Source of the DNA: Caulobacter vibrioides
GTDB lineage: Bacteria > Pseudomonadota > Alphaproteobacteria > Caulobacterales > Caulobacteraceae
DNA length: 64,000 nt
NCBI RefSeq assembly: GCF_002310375.3
Contig: NZ_CP023315.3
Span: 3,348,001-3,412,000 of the forward strand
Direction of reading: 5' to 3'
Positions 25,477 through 33,366 of the stretch are shown here, piece after piece. The position numbers and the translations under genes are program-made. Below the pieces are notes generated by a model. The model searched no databases and was not told where the DNA came from. It worked only from the letters and a program-made list of their open reading frames with translations. Within the stretch, counting starts at the first letter, position 1; each line of letters begins with the position of its first letter.

Positions 25477-26757
25477 GCGCGCCGTCATCGCTGCGGCCTG
25501 GGCGTCCACCAGCCCGGCGGGCCGTCCGGTCCAGACCCGTGGCTCGGGCGCGGCCGTCTCGGGCCGGCTGGGCGCCATCGCGCGCGCGTCCAGGGCCTCG
25601 GCGTAGATATCGACCACCTGGTCCAGGATTTCGGTCCAGCGATAGGCCGCGCTGCGGGCCAGGGCCTTGGCGCCCATCCGGCGTAGGCGGTCCTGATCCT
25701 GACCAAGCCCCCGGAGCGCGTCTGCGTAGCTCCCAGGATCGCTCGGCGAGCACAGGATCGCATCAAGACCTTCCCGCAGCAGAGCGCGGGTGTTGGGCGC
25801 GTCGGCGCAGACCATGGCCAGGCCCGACGCCATCGCCTCCAGGTTGACGTTGCCGAAGGTCTCAGTCGTGCTGGGATTGAGGAAGATATCGCCGCTGGCC
25901 AGCGCCGTGGCCAGCGCCTCGCCCGTCAGGAAGCCCGCAAAGGTCGCCGTCGGTAGGCGGTCCTGGAACCAGGCCCGGGCGGGACCATCCCCGATGATCA
26001 GCACTTGCGGCGGGGGCCCCGCCGCGGCGAGGCGGTCGATGGTCTCGGCGAACGCCGCCAGACCCTTCTCCATGACCAGGCGGCCCAGGAAAACGATGAC
26101 GGGCCGATCGGGATCAAAGCCCTGCGCCGCGCGCCACGCCGTGCTACGGCGCCCCGGATTGAACAGCTGGGCGTCCACGCCGCGCGCCCAGGTCCGGACC
26201 TGAACGCCCAAGCGCTGCGCGCGCAGCTCATCCCCGATCGCCTCGGTCGGCGTCATGACATAGTCGCACGCGCCGTAGAACCGCCACAGCCGCCGACGCG
26301 CCACAGCGCGCAAGCCGCCCAGCCCGTAATAGTCGAGATAGGAGTCAAACAGCGTATGGAGGCTGGCGACCACCGGCGTCTTGAGGCTTCGCCCCAGCTT
26401 CAGCGCGGCCGATCCGAGCAGGTCAGGCGCCGAGAGGTGAATGAGGTCAGGCGCGAACGCCTCGACATCGCGCCTGATGGCGGGCGGAATGCCCAGCGCC
26501 AGGCGATAGTCCTTGCGGAACGGGATGGTGACCGAGGGCACCGAAACAAGCTCGCCGACGGGGGCGAAGGCCGGCGTGGGCGAGGTCGGCGAATAGATCC
26601 GCACCTGCGCGCCGGTCGTGCGCTGCACGTGGTCGACCAACCGGTTCAGCGACTTGTTGGCCCCGTCGAGCGTGTAGTTGTAGTTCCCTGAAAACAAGGC
26701 GATCCGCGCCGGACGCGAGCCGTTGGCGAACAACGAGGCCTTGGAATCCATCGCCAT
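25474..26757 (-). CDS. Glycosyltransferase family 4
   Basis: A 427-residue GT-B fold enzyme. The N-terminal acceptor domain starts RIALFSGNYNYTLDGANKSLN. The C-terminal nucleotide-sugar domain has VIVFLGRLVMEKGL and the E-x7-E motif of retaining GT4 enzymes in TTETFGNVNLEAMASG. It would transfer a sugar from an activated donor to a lipid or glycan at the cytoplasmic face. It diverges from a second GT4 gene across a 173-base gap, and lies next to an LPS-export permease, pointing to envelope glycan or glycolipid synthesis. The last codons overlap the C1 repeat. Confidence 0.88.
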   Translation of the reverse strand: MAMDSKASLFANGSRPARIALFSGNYNYTLDGANKSLNRLVDHVQRTTGAQVRIYSPTSPTPAFAPVGELVSVPSVTIPFRKDYRLALGIPPAIRRDVEAFAPDLIHLSAPDLLGSAALKLGRSLKTPVVASLHTLFDSYLDYYGLGGLRAVARRRLWRFYGACDYVMTPTEAIGDELRAQRLGVQVRTWARGVDAQLFNPGRRSTAWRAAQGFDPDRPVIVFLGRLVMEKGLAAFAETIDRLAAAGPPPQVLIIGDGPARAWFQDRLPTATFAGFLTGEALATALASGDIFLNPSTTETFGNVNLEAMASGLAMVCADAPNTRALLREGLDAILCSPSDPGSYADALRGLGQDQDRLRRMGAKALARSAAYRWTEILDQVVDIYAEALDARAMAPSRPETAAPEPRVWTGRPAGLVDAQAAAMTAR

Positions 26758-26930
26758 GCTTTCCCATGAGCGCCGGGGACGTGGCCCAGGCGGCTCCGCT
26801 CCCCCCCAGGAAGCGGCTCAGTCTAAGCGTTAGAGCAGGCAACGCCGTCGTTTTTGTGAAGGTCGTTTACGCACGACCGTCACGGTACTGATTTACCGGT
26901 GGCGGACGTGTTCTTCTGGGGGGCCGCCGG

Positions 26931-28142
26931 ATGCGGATCGTGGACGTCGCCGAGTTCTATTCGCCCACCGGCGGGGGGGTCAGAACCTATATCGACCGCA
27001 AGTTCGAGGTGGCGGCCCAGCTTGGCCACGAGCTTTTCGTCATCGCTCCCGGGCCGGAAGACCGATTCGAGCCGCGCCCGTCCGGCGGCGTGTTCTGGGT
27101 GCGCGCGCCGCGCCTGCCGTTCGACGCCAACTACTACATGTTCTGGGACGCCGCGCCCGTGCACAAGCACCTGGACGCGCTGGCGCCCGACCTGGTGGAA
27201 GCCTCGTCTCCCTGGCGCGGGGCGTGGGTTGTCGCTCGGTGGCGCGGGCGCGCGGCGCGGTCGATGTTCATGCACGCCGACCCCGTGGCGATCTATCCGC
27301 AGCGGTGGCTCGCAAGCCTGGCCAGCCCCGATCGCATCGATCAGTGGTTCGAGTGGTTCTGGCGCTATCTGCGGTCGCTGCGGGGGCATTTCGACTCGAC
27401 CGTCGCCGGCGGACACTGGCTGGCCAAGCGCTTTGAGCAGCACGGCCTTGGCCCCGTGGCCGGGATACCGCTGGGCATCGATCGGGCCGCGTTCTCGCCC
27501 ACCTTGCGGGACGAGGCGCTCAGGTCACGGCTGCTGGAGGCCTGCGGCATGCCCCACGACGCCAAACTGGCCCTGGCGGTCGGACGGTTCCATCCCGAGA
27601 AGCGATGGCCGATGGTGATCGAGGCCACCGTGAAAGCCTCCAAGACCATCCCCATCGGCCTGGTGGTGGTGGGCGATGGCATCGATCGGGCCCGCGTGCG
27701 GCGCGCCGCCGCCGGTCAGCCGAACGTCCACCTCATCCCGCCGATCCGCGATCGCCCCCTTCTGGCGGCCCATCTGGCCAGCGCGGACGTGCTGGTGCAC
27801 GGCTGCGACTCCGAGACCTTCGGCCTGCTGCCCGCCGAAGCCATGGCCAGCGGCCTGCCTCTGGTCGGCCCCAATCGCGGCGGCTTCGCCGATCTGGCCC
27901 AACCCGCCAGCGCCGAGATCTACCCCTCCGGCGATACAGACGCCGCCGCCGCCGCTATCCTGCGCCTGTTCGCGCGCGATCCCGCACCCCTCCGGTCCGC
28001 CGCGCTGGAGGCCGCAGGCCGCGTCCGACATGACATCGACCACTTCGCCGAGCTATTCGATCACTACCAGACGCTCGTGAAGCCCGCCTTGGACCCCAGC
28101 ATCACGGTCGCCACACCCGCCGCCGGAGGCGCGAGGCCTTGA
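26931..28142 (+). CDS. Glycosyltransferase family 4
   Basis: A 403-residue GT4 enzyme. It starts MRIVDVAEFYSPTGGGVRTY, the usual first beta strand and glycine loop. The donor domain contains AVGRFHPEKRW and the E-x7-E motif in SETFGLLPAEAMASGLP. It pairs divergently with the GT4 at 25474 and overlaps the next membrane-protein gene by four bases (TTGA), so enzyme and membrane protein probably act together. The donor sugar and acceptor are unknown. Confidence 0.88.
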   Translation: MRIVDVAEFYSPTGGGVRTYIDRKFEVAAQLGHELFVIAPGPEDRFEPRPSGGVFWVRAPRLPFDANYYMFWDAAPVHKHLDALAPDLVEASSPWRGAWVVARWRGRAARSMFMHADPVAIYPQRWLASLASPDRIDQWFEWFWRYLRSLRGHFDSTVAGGHWLAKRFEQHGLGPVAGIPLGIDRAAFSPTLRDEALRSRLLEACGMPHDAKLALAVGRFHPEKRWPMVIEATVKASKTIPIGLVVVGDGIDRARVRRAAAGQPNVHLIPPIRDRPLLAAHLASADVLVHGCDSETFGLLPAEAMASGLPLVGPNRGGFADLAQPASAEIYPSGDTDAAAAAILRLFARDPAPLRSAALEAAGRVRHDIDHFAELFDHYQTLVKPALDPSITVATPAAGGARP

Positions 28143-29098
28143 CCGCGACGCCCACCCTGAACACCCCCGCGCCGCCCGCGCCAAACCCGGAGGCATGGAA
28201 CCCAAAGGCCCCCTCGCTCTGGTGGAATGTCCTGGGCGTGGCGGTTTCGGTTGGCCTGGTCGCGGCGATCCTCTTCCAACTGGACGGCGCGACCGTCGAT
28301 GCGCTGAAGATGATCGTCCAGCTGCCGCTCGCCGTTTGGCCGGCCATGGTGCTGCTGTACCTGACCCAGCCGATCTGCGACTTCGCCGTATATCGGCGGA
28401 CCTGGAACCTGCCCCCGTCGGGCATCGGGGTTCTGCTGCTCAAGAACGTGATCAACGAAACCGTCCTGGGCTACAGCGGCCAGGCCTATCTCTATGTGTG
28501 GGCGCGGCGGGCGAGCGGGGCGGATGTCGCGCCGTTTGCGGCGATCAAGGACGCCAGCATCATCTCGGCGTTGCTGGGCAACCTGCTGACCCTGGTCCTG
28601 GCGGCCGTCAGCGCCACGCAACTGAGCGAACTTGGCCTGGTCAAACAGCTTGGGCCGGCGCTCTGGTCGGGCCTCGTGCCCATCGCGATCTCCGTCGGCC
28701 TGCTGGTCTTCGGCCGCTGGGTGTTTTCGTTGCGACCCGGCCTGCTGCTGTTCGTCACCGCCGCCCATGGGCTGCGCATCATTGTCTCCACCGCGCTGAC
28801 CGTGATGATCTGGCGCATGGCCCTTCCGGAGGTCGAATCCGGCGTCTGGCTGGTGCTGATGGCCGTTCGCTACCTGGTTTCCCGCATTCCGCTGCTGGCG
28901 AACAAGGATCTGGTGTTCGGCAATCTGATGGTCTTCCTGCTGGGACCGCAGGCCGTGGTGGCGGTGCTTCTGGCGGCGCTGGCCCTGGCGACCTTGCTGA
29001 TTCACCTGGGCGTCATCGTGATCCTGGGCGCCGTCGCGCTGGCGCGTCATCTGGTCAAGCGCATCGCGCGCACCACGCCCTTCGCCGCGTCTCCGTAA
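28139..29098 (+). CDS. Multi-spanning membrane protein coupled to the glycosyltransferase
   Basis: A 319-residue integral membrane protein starting from TTG 28139, which overlaps the previous stop. About 40 N-terminal residues are Pro/Ala-rich and soluble; the rest is seven to nine hydrophobic helices. A short polar stretch with ARRASGADVAPFAAIKDASI lies after the third helix. The layout is reminiscent of lysylphosphatidylglycerol-synthase-type or YbhN-type membrane proteins, but I cannot place it firmly. Context suggests a role in moving or building a lipid-linked glycan. Confidence 0.72.
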   Translation: MTATPTLNTPAPPAPNPEAWNPKAPSLWWNVLGVAVSVGLVAAILFQLDGATVDALKMIVQLPLAVWPAMVLLYLTQPICDFAVYRRTWNLPPSGIGVLLLKNVINETVLGYSGQAYLYVWARRASGADVAPFAAIKDASIISALLGNLLTLVLAAVSATQLSELGLVKQLGPALWSGLVPIAISVGLLVFGRWVFSLRPGLLLFVTAAHGLRIIVSTALTVMIWRMALPEVESGVWLVLMAVRYLVSRIPLLANKDLVFGNLMVFLLGPQAVVAVLLAALALATLLIHLGVIVILGAVALARHLVKRIARTTPFAASP

Positions 29099-29101
29099 GC
29101 G

Positions 29102-29485
29102 TTAGAGCTGCAGCCCGGGCGCGGCCCGCGCCAGCAGCGTCGAGAGTTCACGGCCCAGCTTATCGTCCAGAAGCGGCTTTTCCACGAGGGTGACGCCGGT
29201 GACGCCTCGACGGGCCAACCGCTGAGCATCGCCGGTCAGCACGATGGTCGGACGGCCGGCGGTCGGCGGCGGTACGGTCGCGTCGCCGTCGTCGATGACC
29301 ACGCAGGCGGCCGCGCCACAGTCCGAACAGTTCAGGCAGCTGTGCGTATCGGCGGGCGCGCGCACCATGTAGCCGTCAGTCTCCAGCGAGAACCGCAGGG
29401 CCTCGCGCAGCGCCTCATCCTCCACCAGGAGGAGGATCATGGGACGGTCGGGGTCGCCGTCCGACAGGTCGGGCCGGTCGCACAT
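29102..29485 (-). CDS. fixT: Single-domain receiver with four-cysteine cluster, FixT-type feedback inhibitor
   Basis: A 127-residue (or 112 from ATG 29440) receiver-like protein: VEDEALREALRFSLETDGY gives the first strand and acid pocket, VIDDGD the phosphorylation-strand Asp, and VEKPLL the conserved Lys. Between them is CLNCSDCGAAAC, a C-x2-C-x2-C-x4-C set at 50, 53, 56 and 61. In Caulobacter crescentus FixT is known as a receiver that binds an Fe-S cluster through four Cys and inhibits the FixL kinase; this gene fits in sequence and place. ATG 29485 coincides with the transcription start predicted from the FixK-like box, and no ribosome site precedes either ATG, so a leaderless message is likely. 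Confidence 0.82.
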   Translation of the reverse strand: MCDRPDLSDGDPDRPMILLLVEDEALREALRFSLETDGYMVRAPADTHSCLNCSDCGAAACVVIDDGDATVPPPTAGRPTIVLTGDAQRLARRGVTGVTLVEKPLLDDKLGRELSTLLARAAPGLQL

Positions 29486-29520
29486 GACCGCATGTTGGCC
29501 ACAGGCGCGCGGCCCCGGCC

Positions 29521-29534
29521 TTGATCGGAGTCAA
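29521..29534. promoter_or_regulatory. FixK-like box between fixT and fixK
   Basis: TTGATCGGAGTCAA has one full half-site and one half-site with a single change. Its centre is 42-43 bases from the fixT ATG (29485), the class II activator distance if the message is leaderless. For fixK the site is about 130 bases upstream and might serve autoregulation. Confidence 0.7.
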
Positions 29535-29660
29535 AATCCTCGACCTCAGCATCGCCGCCTAAGGGACTCCCCTTAGCGGACCGCCCCTTAGGCGCATGCC
29601 CCGAATATCGGATCGGTTTGAGATGGCGCAAAAAACCCACACCAAACGAAGGGGTTTCCC

Positions 29661-30311
29661 ATGCTGTCTCCGATCCGCGCCAAGACGGTCGACAACGACC
29701 ATTTCTTCGACGCCGTCCTGCCCGCGCCGGGGGCCTGCGCTCGCTTCCACCGCGACGAAGAGATCTTCGGCGAGGGCGAGGCGGCCGACTATGTCTATCA
29801 GGTCGTGTCGGGGTCGGTGCGCACCTACCGGATCCTGCGTGACGGCCGCCGCCAGATCGACGAGTTCCACTTCGCCGGCGACTATTTCGGCCTGGAGATG
29901 AGCGAAACCCACCGGATCAACGCCGAGGCCATGTCGGACGCCACCGTGCGGATGATCCGCCGCGGGGCGCTCAGCGACTTGGCCGCCCAGCGCAGCGACG
30001 CAGCGCGGGCGCTGTTCCGCCTGACCGCCGAGGGCCTGCAACGCTGTCAGGACCACGTGCTGATGCTGGGCCGCCGGTCGGCGCAGGAGCGCGTGGTGGG
30101 CCTGCTGCTCGACATCGCCACCCGCACCCGCGCCGACGCCGAACTGGACGTGCCGATGAGCCGCCAGGACATGGCCGACTATCTGGGCCTGACGATCGAG
30201 ACCGTCTCGCGCACCCTGACCAGCCTGCAGGACGAGGGCCTGATCGCCCTGCCGACCGTTCGCCACATGGTGCTGAAGGACCGCCGCGCGCTGGAGCGCC
30301 TGGTCGCTTAA
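29661..30311 (+). CDS. fixK: Crp/Fnr-family regulator FixK
   Basis: A 216-residue transcription factor. An N-terminal cyclic-nucleotide-binding-like beta barrel (about 25-115) leads to a long dimer helix, and the winged helix-turn-helix has MSRQDMADYLGLTIETVSRTL (recognition residues Glu180, Ser183, Arg184), which reads TTGAT-type half-sites. The N-terminal four-Cys Fe-S motif of FNR is missing (only Cys26 and Cys129 occur), so it does not sense O2 directly; this fits FixK acting below FixL/FixJ. Three matching boxes lie in this window. Confidence 0.92.
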   Translation: MLSPIRAKTVDNDHFFDAVLPAPGACARFHRDEEIFGEGEAADYVYQVVSGSVRTYRILRDGRRQIDEFHFAGDYFGLEMSETHRINAEAMSDATVRMIRRGALSDLAAQRSDAARALFRLTAEGLQRCQDHVLMLGRRSAQERVVGLLLDIATRTRADAELDVPMSRQDMADYLGLTIETVSRTLTSLQDEGLIALPTVRHMVLKDRRALERLVA

Positions 30312-30314
30312 AGC

Positions 30315-30421
30315 CAGAGTATTTTTCGAGCGAAGTGGTTCCGGTTCGCGTGAAGAAAAATGCGCCAAAACGAAAGACTAGAGCTCACGGCCTGACGCAG
30401 TCAGGACGTGAAATGCTCTAG
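30315..30421. repeat. AT-richer composite intergenic repeat after fixK
   Basis: The segment with CGAAGTGGTTCCGGTTCGCG, then AAAAATGCGCCAAAACGAAA, then TAGAGC...GCTCTA arms is a type of mosaic palindrome seen in many alphaproteobacterial genomes. It fills the gap between the converging fixK and MFS genes. Confidence 0.55.
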
Positions 30422-31731
30422 ACGCCGCCCTCGTCCGACCGTTCCAGGCCCGCGATCGCCGCTTCTTCGTCGGCGTCGCCCTGGTTGACCGAGCGCAGCA
30501 TGACCTGCCGCAAGGCGTAGACCAGCATGGCCAGCAGGATCACCGTGTTGAGCACGAACGGCGCCCAGCCGATCTGCTGATAGAGCAGCACGAACAGCGG
30601 CGCGACCACGACGTTCAGGCCGTTGATCGCGGCGATCGCCCCGGCGGCGCCGGCCTGGTCCTTGGCCTCGACCGACAGCGACGCGCCCGCCGTGAAGCCC
30701 GGCCGGGCGAAGCCGTAGCCTAGGCTGGCGATGGCGTAGCCGATAGCCACCGCCGCGTAGTCGGGCGCGAAGGCGACGACGATGTTGCCGAGGGCCGCGG
30801 CCGCCACGCCCCAGCGCATCAGCTCGCGCGGCCCCATGCGGAACATCCGGATCAGGCCCCATTGCGCCAGCAGGCCGGCCACCGCGCCGGCCGCCATGGC
30901 CAGGGTGATGAAGCCCTGCGCCTTGATCGGCGACAGGCCCAGCTTGTCAATGATCAGGAACCCCAAGGTCTGGGTCTGGGCCGTCTGGCAGGTGGCGACC
31001 AGAAAGCCGAAGATCAGGAACGGCTTGAGGCGCGGGTCCTTCCAGAGCGCCGCGCTCTCGCCCCGCCACGGCAGACCCATGCGCCGACGCGGCGGCGTCT
31101 CGCCGCCGCCGGGCTTGAAGGTCTCGGGCAGGCCGCGATGGACCACAAACAGCATCGCTGCGGCCAGGGCTGCGAACGCGACCATCGGACCGGCCAATCC
31201 GATGATGGGCAGAACAAACAGCGGGGCCAGCAGCGGCCCGACCACGGTGCCGAGCCCGAAGGCGCCGGCCAGGCTGGCCATCGCCTGGGTCCGTTCCTCG
31301 CGGCGGGTGCGATCGGCCAGATAGGCCTGGGTGGCGGGGTTAGCCGCCGAGCCGAAGCCGCCGAACAGCGCGCGCGCCAGGAGGAACAGCACGAAGATCA
31401 CCATCGGCGGCGCCAGATGGTGCAGTCCCGCCGACACCACGATCGCGCACAGGGTCATCGAGACGGCGAACCCGGCCAGGCCCAGCACGATCAGGGGCTT
31501 GCGCCCGCGCAGGTCCGATTGCCGGGCCCAGAACGGCGAGGTCACCGCCCAGAGCACCGCCGACAGCGAGAAGATCCCAGCCACCAGCGCATCGGGGATG
31601 CCGATCTCGCGACCGATCGCCGGCAGAACCGACAACATGCCGGTGTTCCCCAGGGCGGTCGCCACCGACACGCCGAAGAGAATGGCGAACGCCCGCCGGT
31701 TGCTCCGGCTGTCTTGAGTCTCCGCAGTCAT
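30418..31731 (-). CDS. Major facilitator superfamily transporter
   Basis: A 437-residue, 12-helix secondary transporter. The motif after helix 2, WARQSDLRGRKPLIVLG, is the MFS signature (G-x3-D-R/x-G-R-R/K type), and the early segment GNTGMLSVLPAIGREIG resembles drug-efflux members of the DHA1 group. The two halves are separated by a cytoplasmic loop near residue 195 (FKPGGGETPPRRR). ATG 31731 is chosen over upstream frame extension because it precedes the first helix. Substrate unknown. Confidence 0.85.
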   Translation of the reverse strand: MTAETQDSRSNRRAFAILFGVSVATALGNTGMLSVLPAIGREIGIPDALVAGIFSLSAVLWAVTSPFWARQSDLRGRKPLIVLGLAGFAVSMTLCAIVVSAGLHHLAPPMVIFVLFLLARALFGGFGSAANPATQAYLADRTRREERTQAMASLAGAFGLGTVVGPLLAPLFVLPIIGLAGPMVAFAALAAAMLFVVHRGLPETFKPGGGETPPRRRMGLPWRGESAALWKDPRLKPFLIFGFLVATCQTAQTQTLGFLIIDKLGLSPIKAQGFITLAMAAGAVAGLLAQWGLIRMFRMGPRELMRWGVAAAALGNIVVAFAPDYAAVAIGYAIASLGYGFARPGFTAGASLSVEAKDQAGAAGAIAAINGLNVVVAPLFVLLYQQIGWAPFVLNTVILLAMLVYALRQVMLRSVNQGDADEEAAIAGLERSDEGGV

Positions 31732-31865
31732 CAAACAACCGTTAGACCCGCGTTCCCGCCCGCGCAATGTGTCGCGGGCCGTCGCGCGATCGACGGGCGG
31801 GCGAGAACCTTGGATTAATCATTAACCGCGATGATGCGCCGTCAAACTCGAGGTGCGCCTACGCC

Positions 31866-32732
31866 ATGTTCCAGATCATCGGCATCGTTCTGCTCTTCGC
31901 CCTGGTGTTCGGCTCCTACATCATCTCGGGCGGCAAGATGGACGTGATCATTCACGCCGCGCCGCACGAACTGATGGCCATCGGCGGCGCCGGCGTCGCC
32001 GCCTTCCTGATCTCGAACTCGATGACCGTGATCAAGGCCACCCTGGCCGGCTTCGGCACGATCTTCAAAGGTCCCAAGTGGAAGGCGCAGGACTATCGCG
32101 ACCTGCTCAGCCTGCTGTTCCTGCTGACCAAGACGATGAAGTCCAAGGGCGTCATCGCCCTGGAAGCCCACATCGAAAAGCCGCAGGAAAGCACGATCTT
32201 CTCGCGCTACCCCAAGATCGCCCACGACCACTTCGCCGTCGACTTCATCTGCGACACCCTGCGGATGATGACCATGAACCTGGAGGATCCCCACCAGGTC
32301 GAGGACGCGATGGAGAAGCAGCTCGAAAAGCACCACCACGAAGCCCACCAGGCGGCCCACGCCCTGACCCAGCTGTCCGACGGTCTGCCGGCCCTGGGTA
32401 TCGTCGCCGCCGTGCTGGGCGTCATCAAGACCATGGGCTCGATCACCGAGCCGCCGGCGGTGCTGGGCACCATGATCGGCGGCGCTCTGGTGGGTACGTT
32501 CATGGGCGTGTTCATGGCCTATGGTCTGGTCGGCCCGATGGCCACGCGTCTGGGCGCGGTGCTGGACGAGGACCACGCCTTCTACAAGATCATCCAGGCC
32601 GTTCTGGTCGCCCACCTGCACGGCAACGCCGCCCAGATCTCGGTCGAGATCGGCCGCGGCAACGTGCCGACCGCCTGCCAGCCCAGCTTCGCCGAACTGG
32701 AAGAAGCCCTGTCGCAGATGCCCAACGAATAG
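31866..32732 (+). CDS. motA: Flagellar motor stator protein MotA
   Basis: A 288-residue four-helix stator subunit that, with MotB, conducts protons to drive the flagellum. It starts MFQIIGIVLLFALVFGSYIISGG, has a large cytoplasmic loop, and keeps the conserved block DGLPALGIVAAVLGVIKTM plus GGALVGTFMGVFMAYG. ATG 31866 fits family N-termini; the longer frame upstream is not coding. motB is not adjacent, which is the known arrangement in Caulobacter. Confidence 0.96.
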   Translation: MFQIIGIVLLFALVFGSYIISGGKMDVIIHAAPHELMAIGGAGVAAFLISNSMTVIKATLAGFGTIFKGPKWKAQDYRDLLSLLFLLTKTMKSKGVIALEAHIEKPQESTIFSRYPKIAHDHFAVDFICDTLRMMTMNLEDPHQVEDAMEKQLEKHHHEAHQAAHALTQLSDGLPALGIVAAVLGVIKTMGSITEPPAVLGTMIGGALVGTFMGVFMAYGLVGPMATRLGAVLDEDHAFYKIIQAVLVAHLHGNAAQISVEIGRGNVPTACQPSFAELEEALSQMPNE

Positions 32733-32842
32733 GTCGGGGATACCCTACCGACTCGTAACTTGCGCGGCCTCTCGAACCGGTATTCCTATCGGGGCGATGA
32801 CGTCGCCGCCAAGGCGACGCGGCCAATCGAAGGGGAAACCTC

Positions 32843-33169
32843 ATGACCTCCACCCTGATCCGTAAGCTGCTGATCGCCGGCGTCGCGGTCTCGGCCCTGT
32901 CGCTGACCGCCTGCGGCAAGAAGGAAGAGGCCGGCGCCGAAGACGCCGCCGCCCAGGCCGCCGCCGCTGACGCCTCGACCGTGACCGACGCCGCCTCGGC
33001 CAAGGACCAGGCCGCCGCCGACGCCAACAAGGCCGCCGCCGACGCCGCCGCCGCGCCCGTCGATCCGGCCGACGCCGCCGCCACCGGCGCCACCTCGACG
33101 ACCGCCCCCGCCGAAACGACTGCGCCGGCCGAAGCCGCCAAGCCGGAAGAGAAGAAGGCCGCGCACTAG
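32843..33169 (+). CDS. Small Ala-rich lipoprotein, unknown function
   Basis: A 108-residue exported lipoprotein: Sec signal peptide, lipobox LTAC with Cys24, then GKKEE. The mature part is extremely rich in Ala, Asp, Thr and Pro with heptad-like DAA/AAA spacing, so it may be an extended or coiled, unstructured spacer in the periplasm. AAGGGGAA is positioned before the ATG. I recognise no family; low complexity prevents further assignment. Confidence 0.72.
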   Translation: MTSTLIRKLLIAGVAVSALSLTACGKKEEAGAEDAAAQAAAADASTVTDAASAKDQAAADANKAAADAAAAPVDPADAAATGATSTTAPAETTAPAEAAKPEEKKAAH

Positions 33170-33183
33170 GTTTTGAGCAAAAT

Positions 33184-33315
33184 ACCGATCTCCCCGGCGA
33201 ACGCCGGGGCCCCGATCAAAGTGACCAGCGCCCTTCGTCGAACCCCGGCGGAGGGCGTTTTTACGTCCAACGCACAAGCTGAATCTGGGCCCCGGCATTC
33301 GCCGGGGAGATCGGT
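33184..33315. repeat. Family B palindromic repeat, copy B3
   Basis: ACCGATCTCCCCGGCGAACG and the inverse ending CCGGGGAGATCGGT flank a centre that includes a smaller CGGAGGGCG segment. Fills most of the gap before mnmC. Confidence 0.84.
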
Positions 33316-33366
33316 GTGCGGACTGCGACCTTGACGCCCCGCCCTCGCAGGCGCTGTACGAGCCCC

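Noticed and set aside
29102..29485. Assignment of the small receiver next to fixK as a general CheY-like regulator
   Set aside because: The four-cysteine cluster and location opposite fixK match FixT instead.
29661..30311. Assignment of the Crp/Fnr regulator as FNR
   Set aside because: The N-terminal four-cysteine Fe-S motif is absent and the gene sits next to fixT, so FixK fits better.
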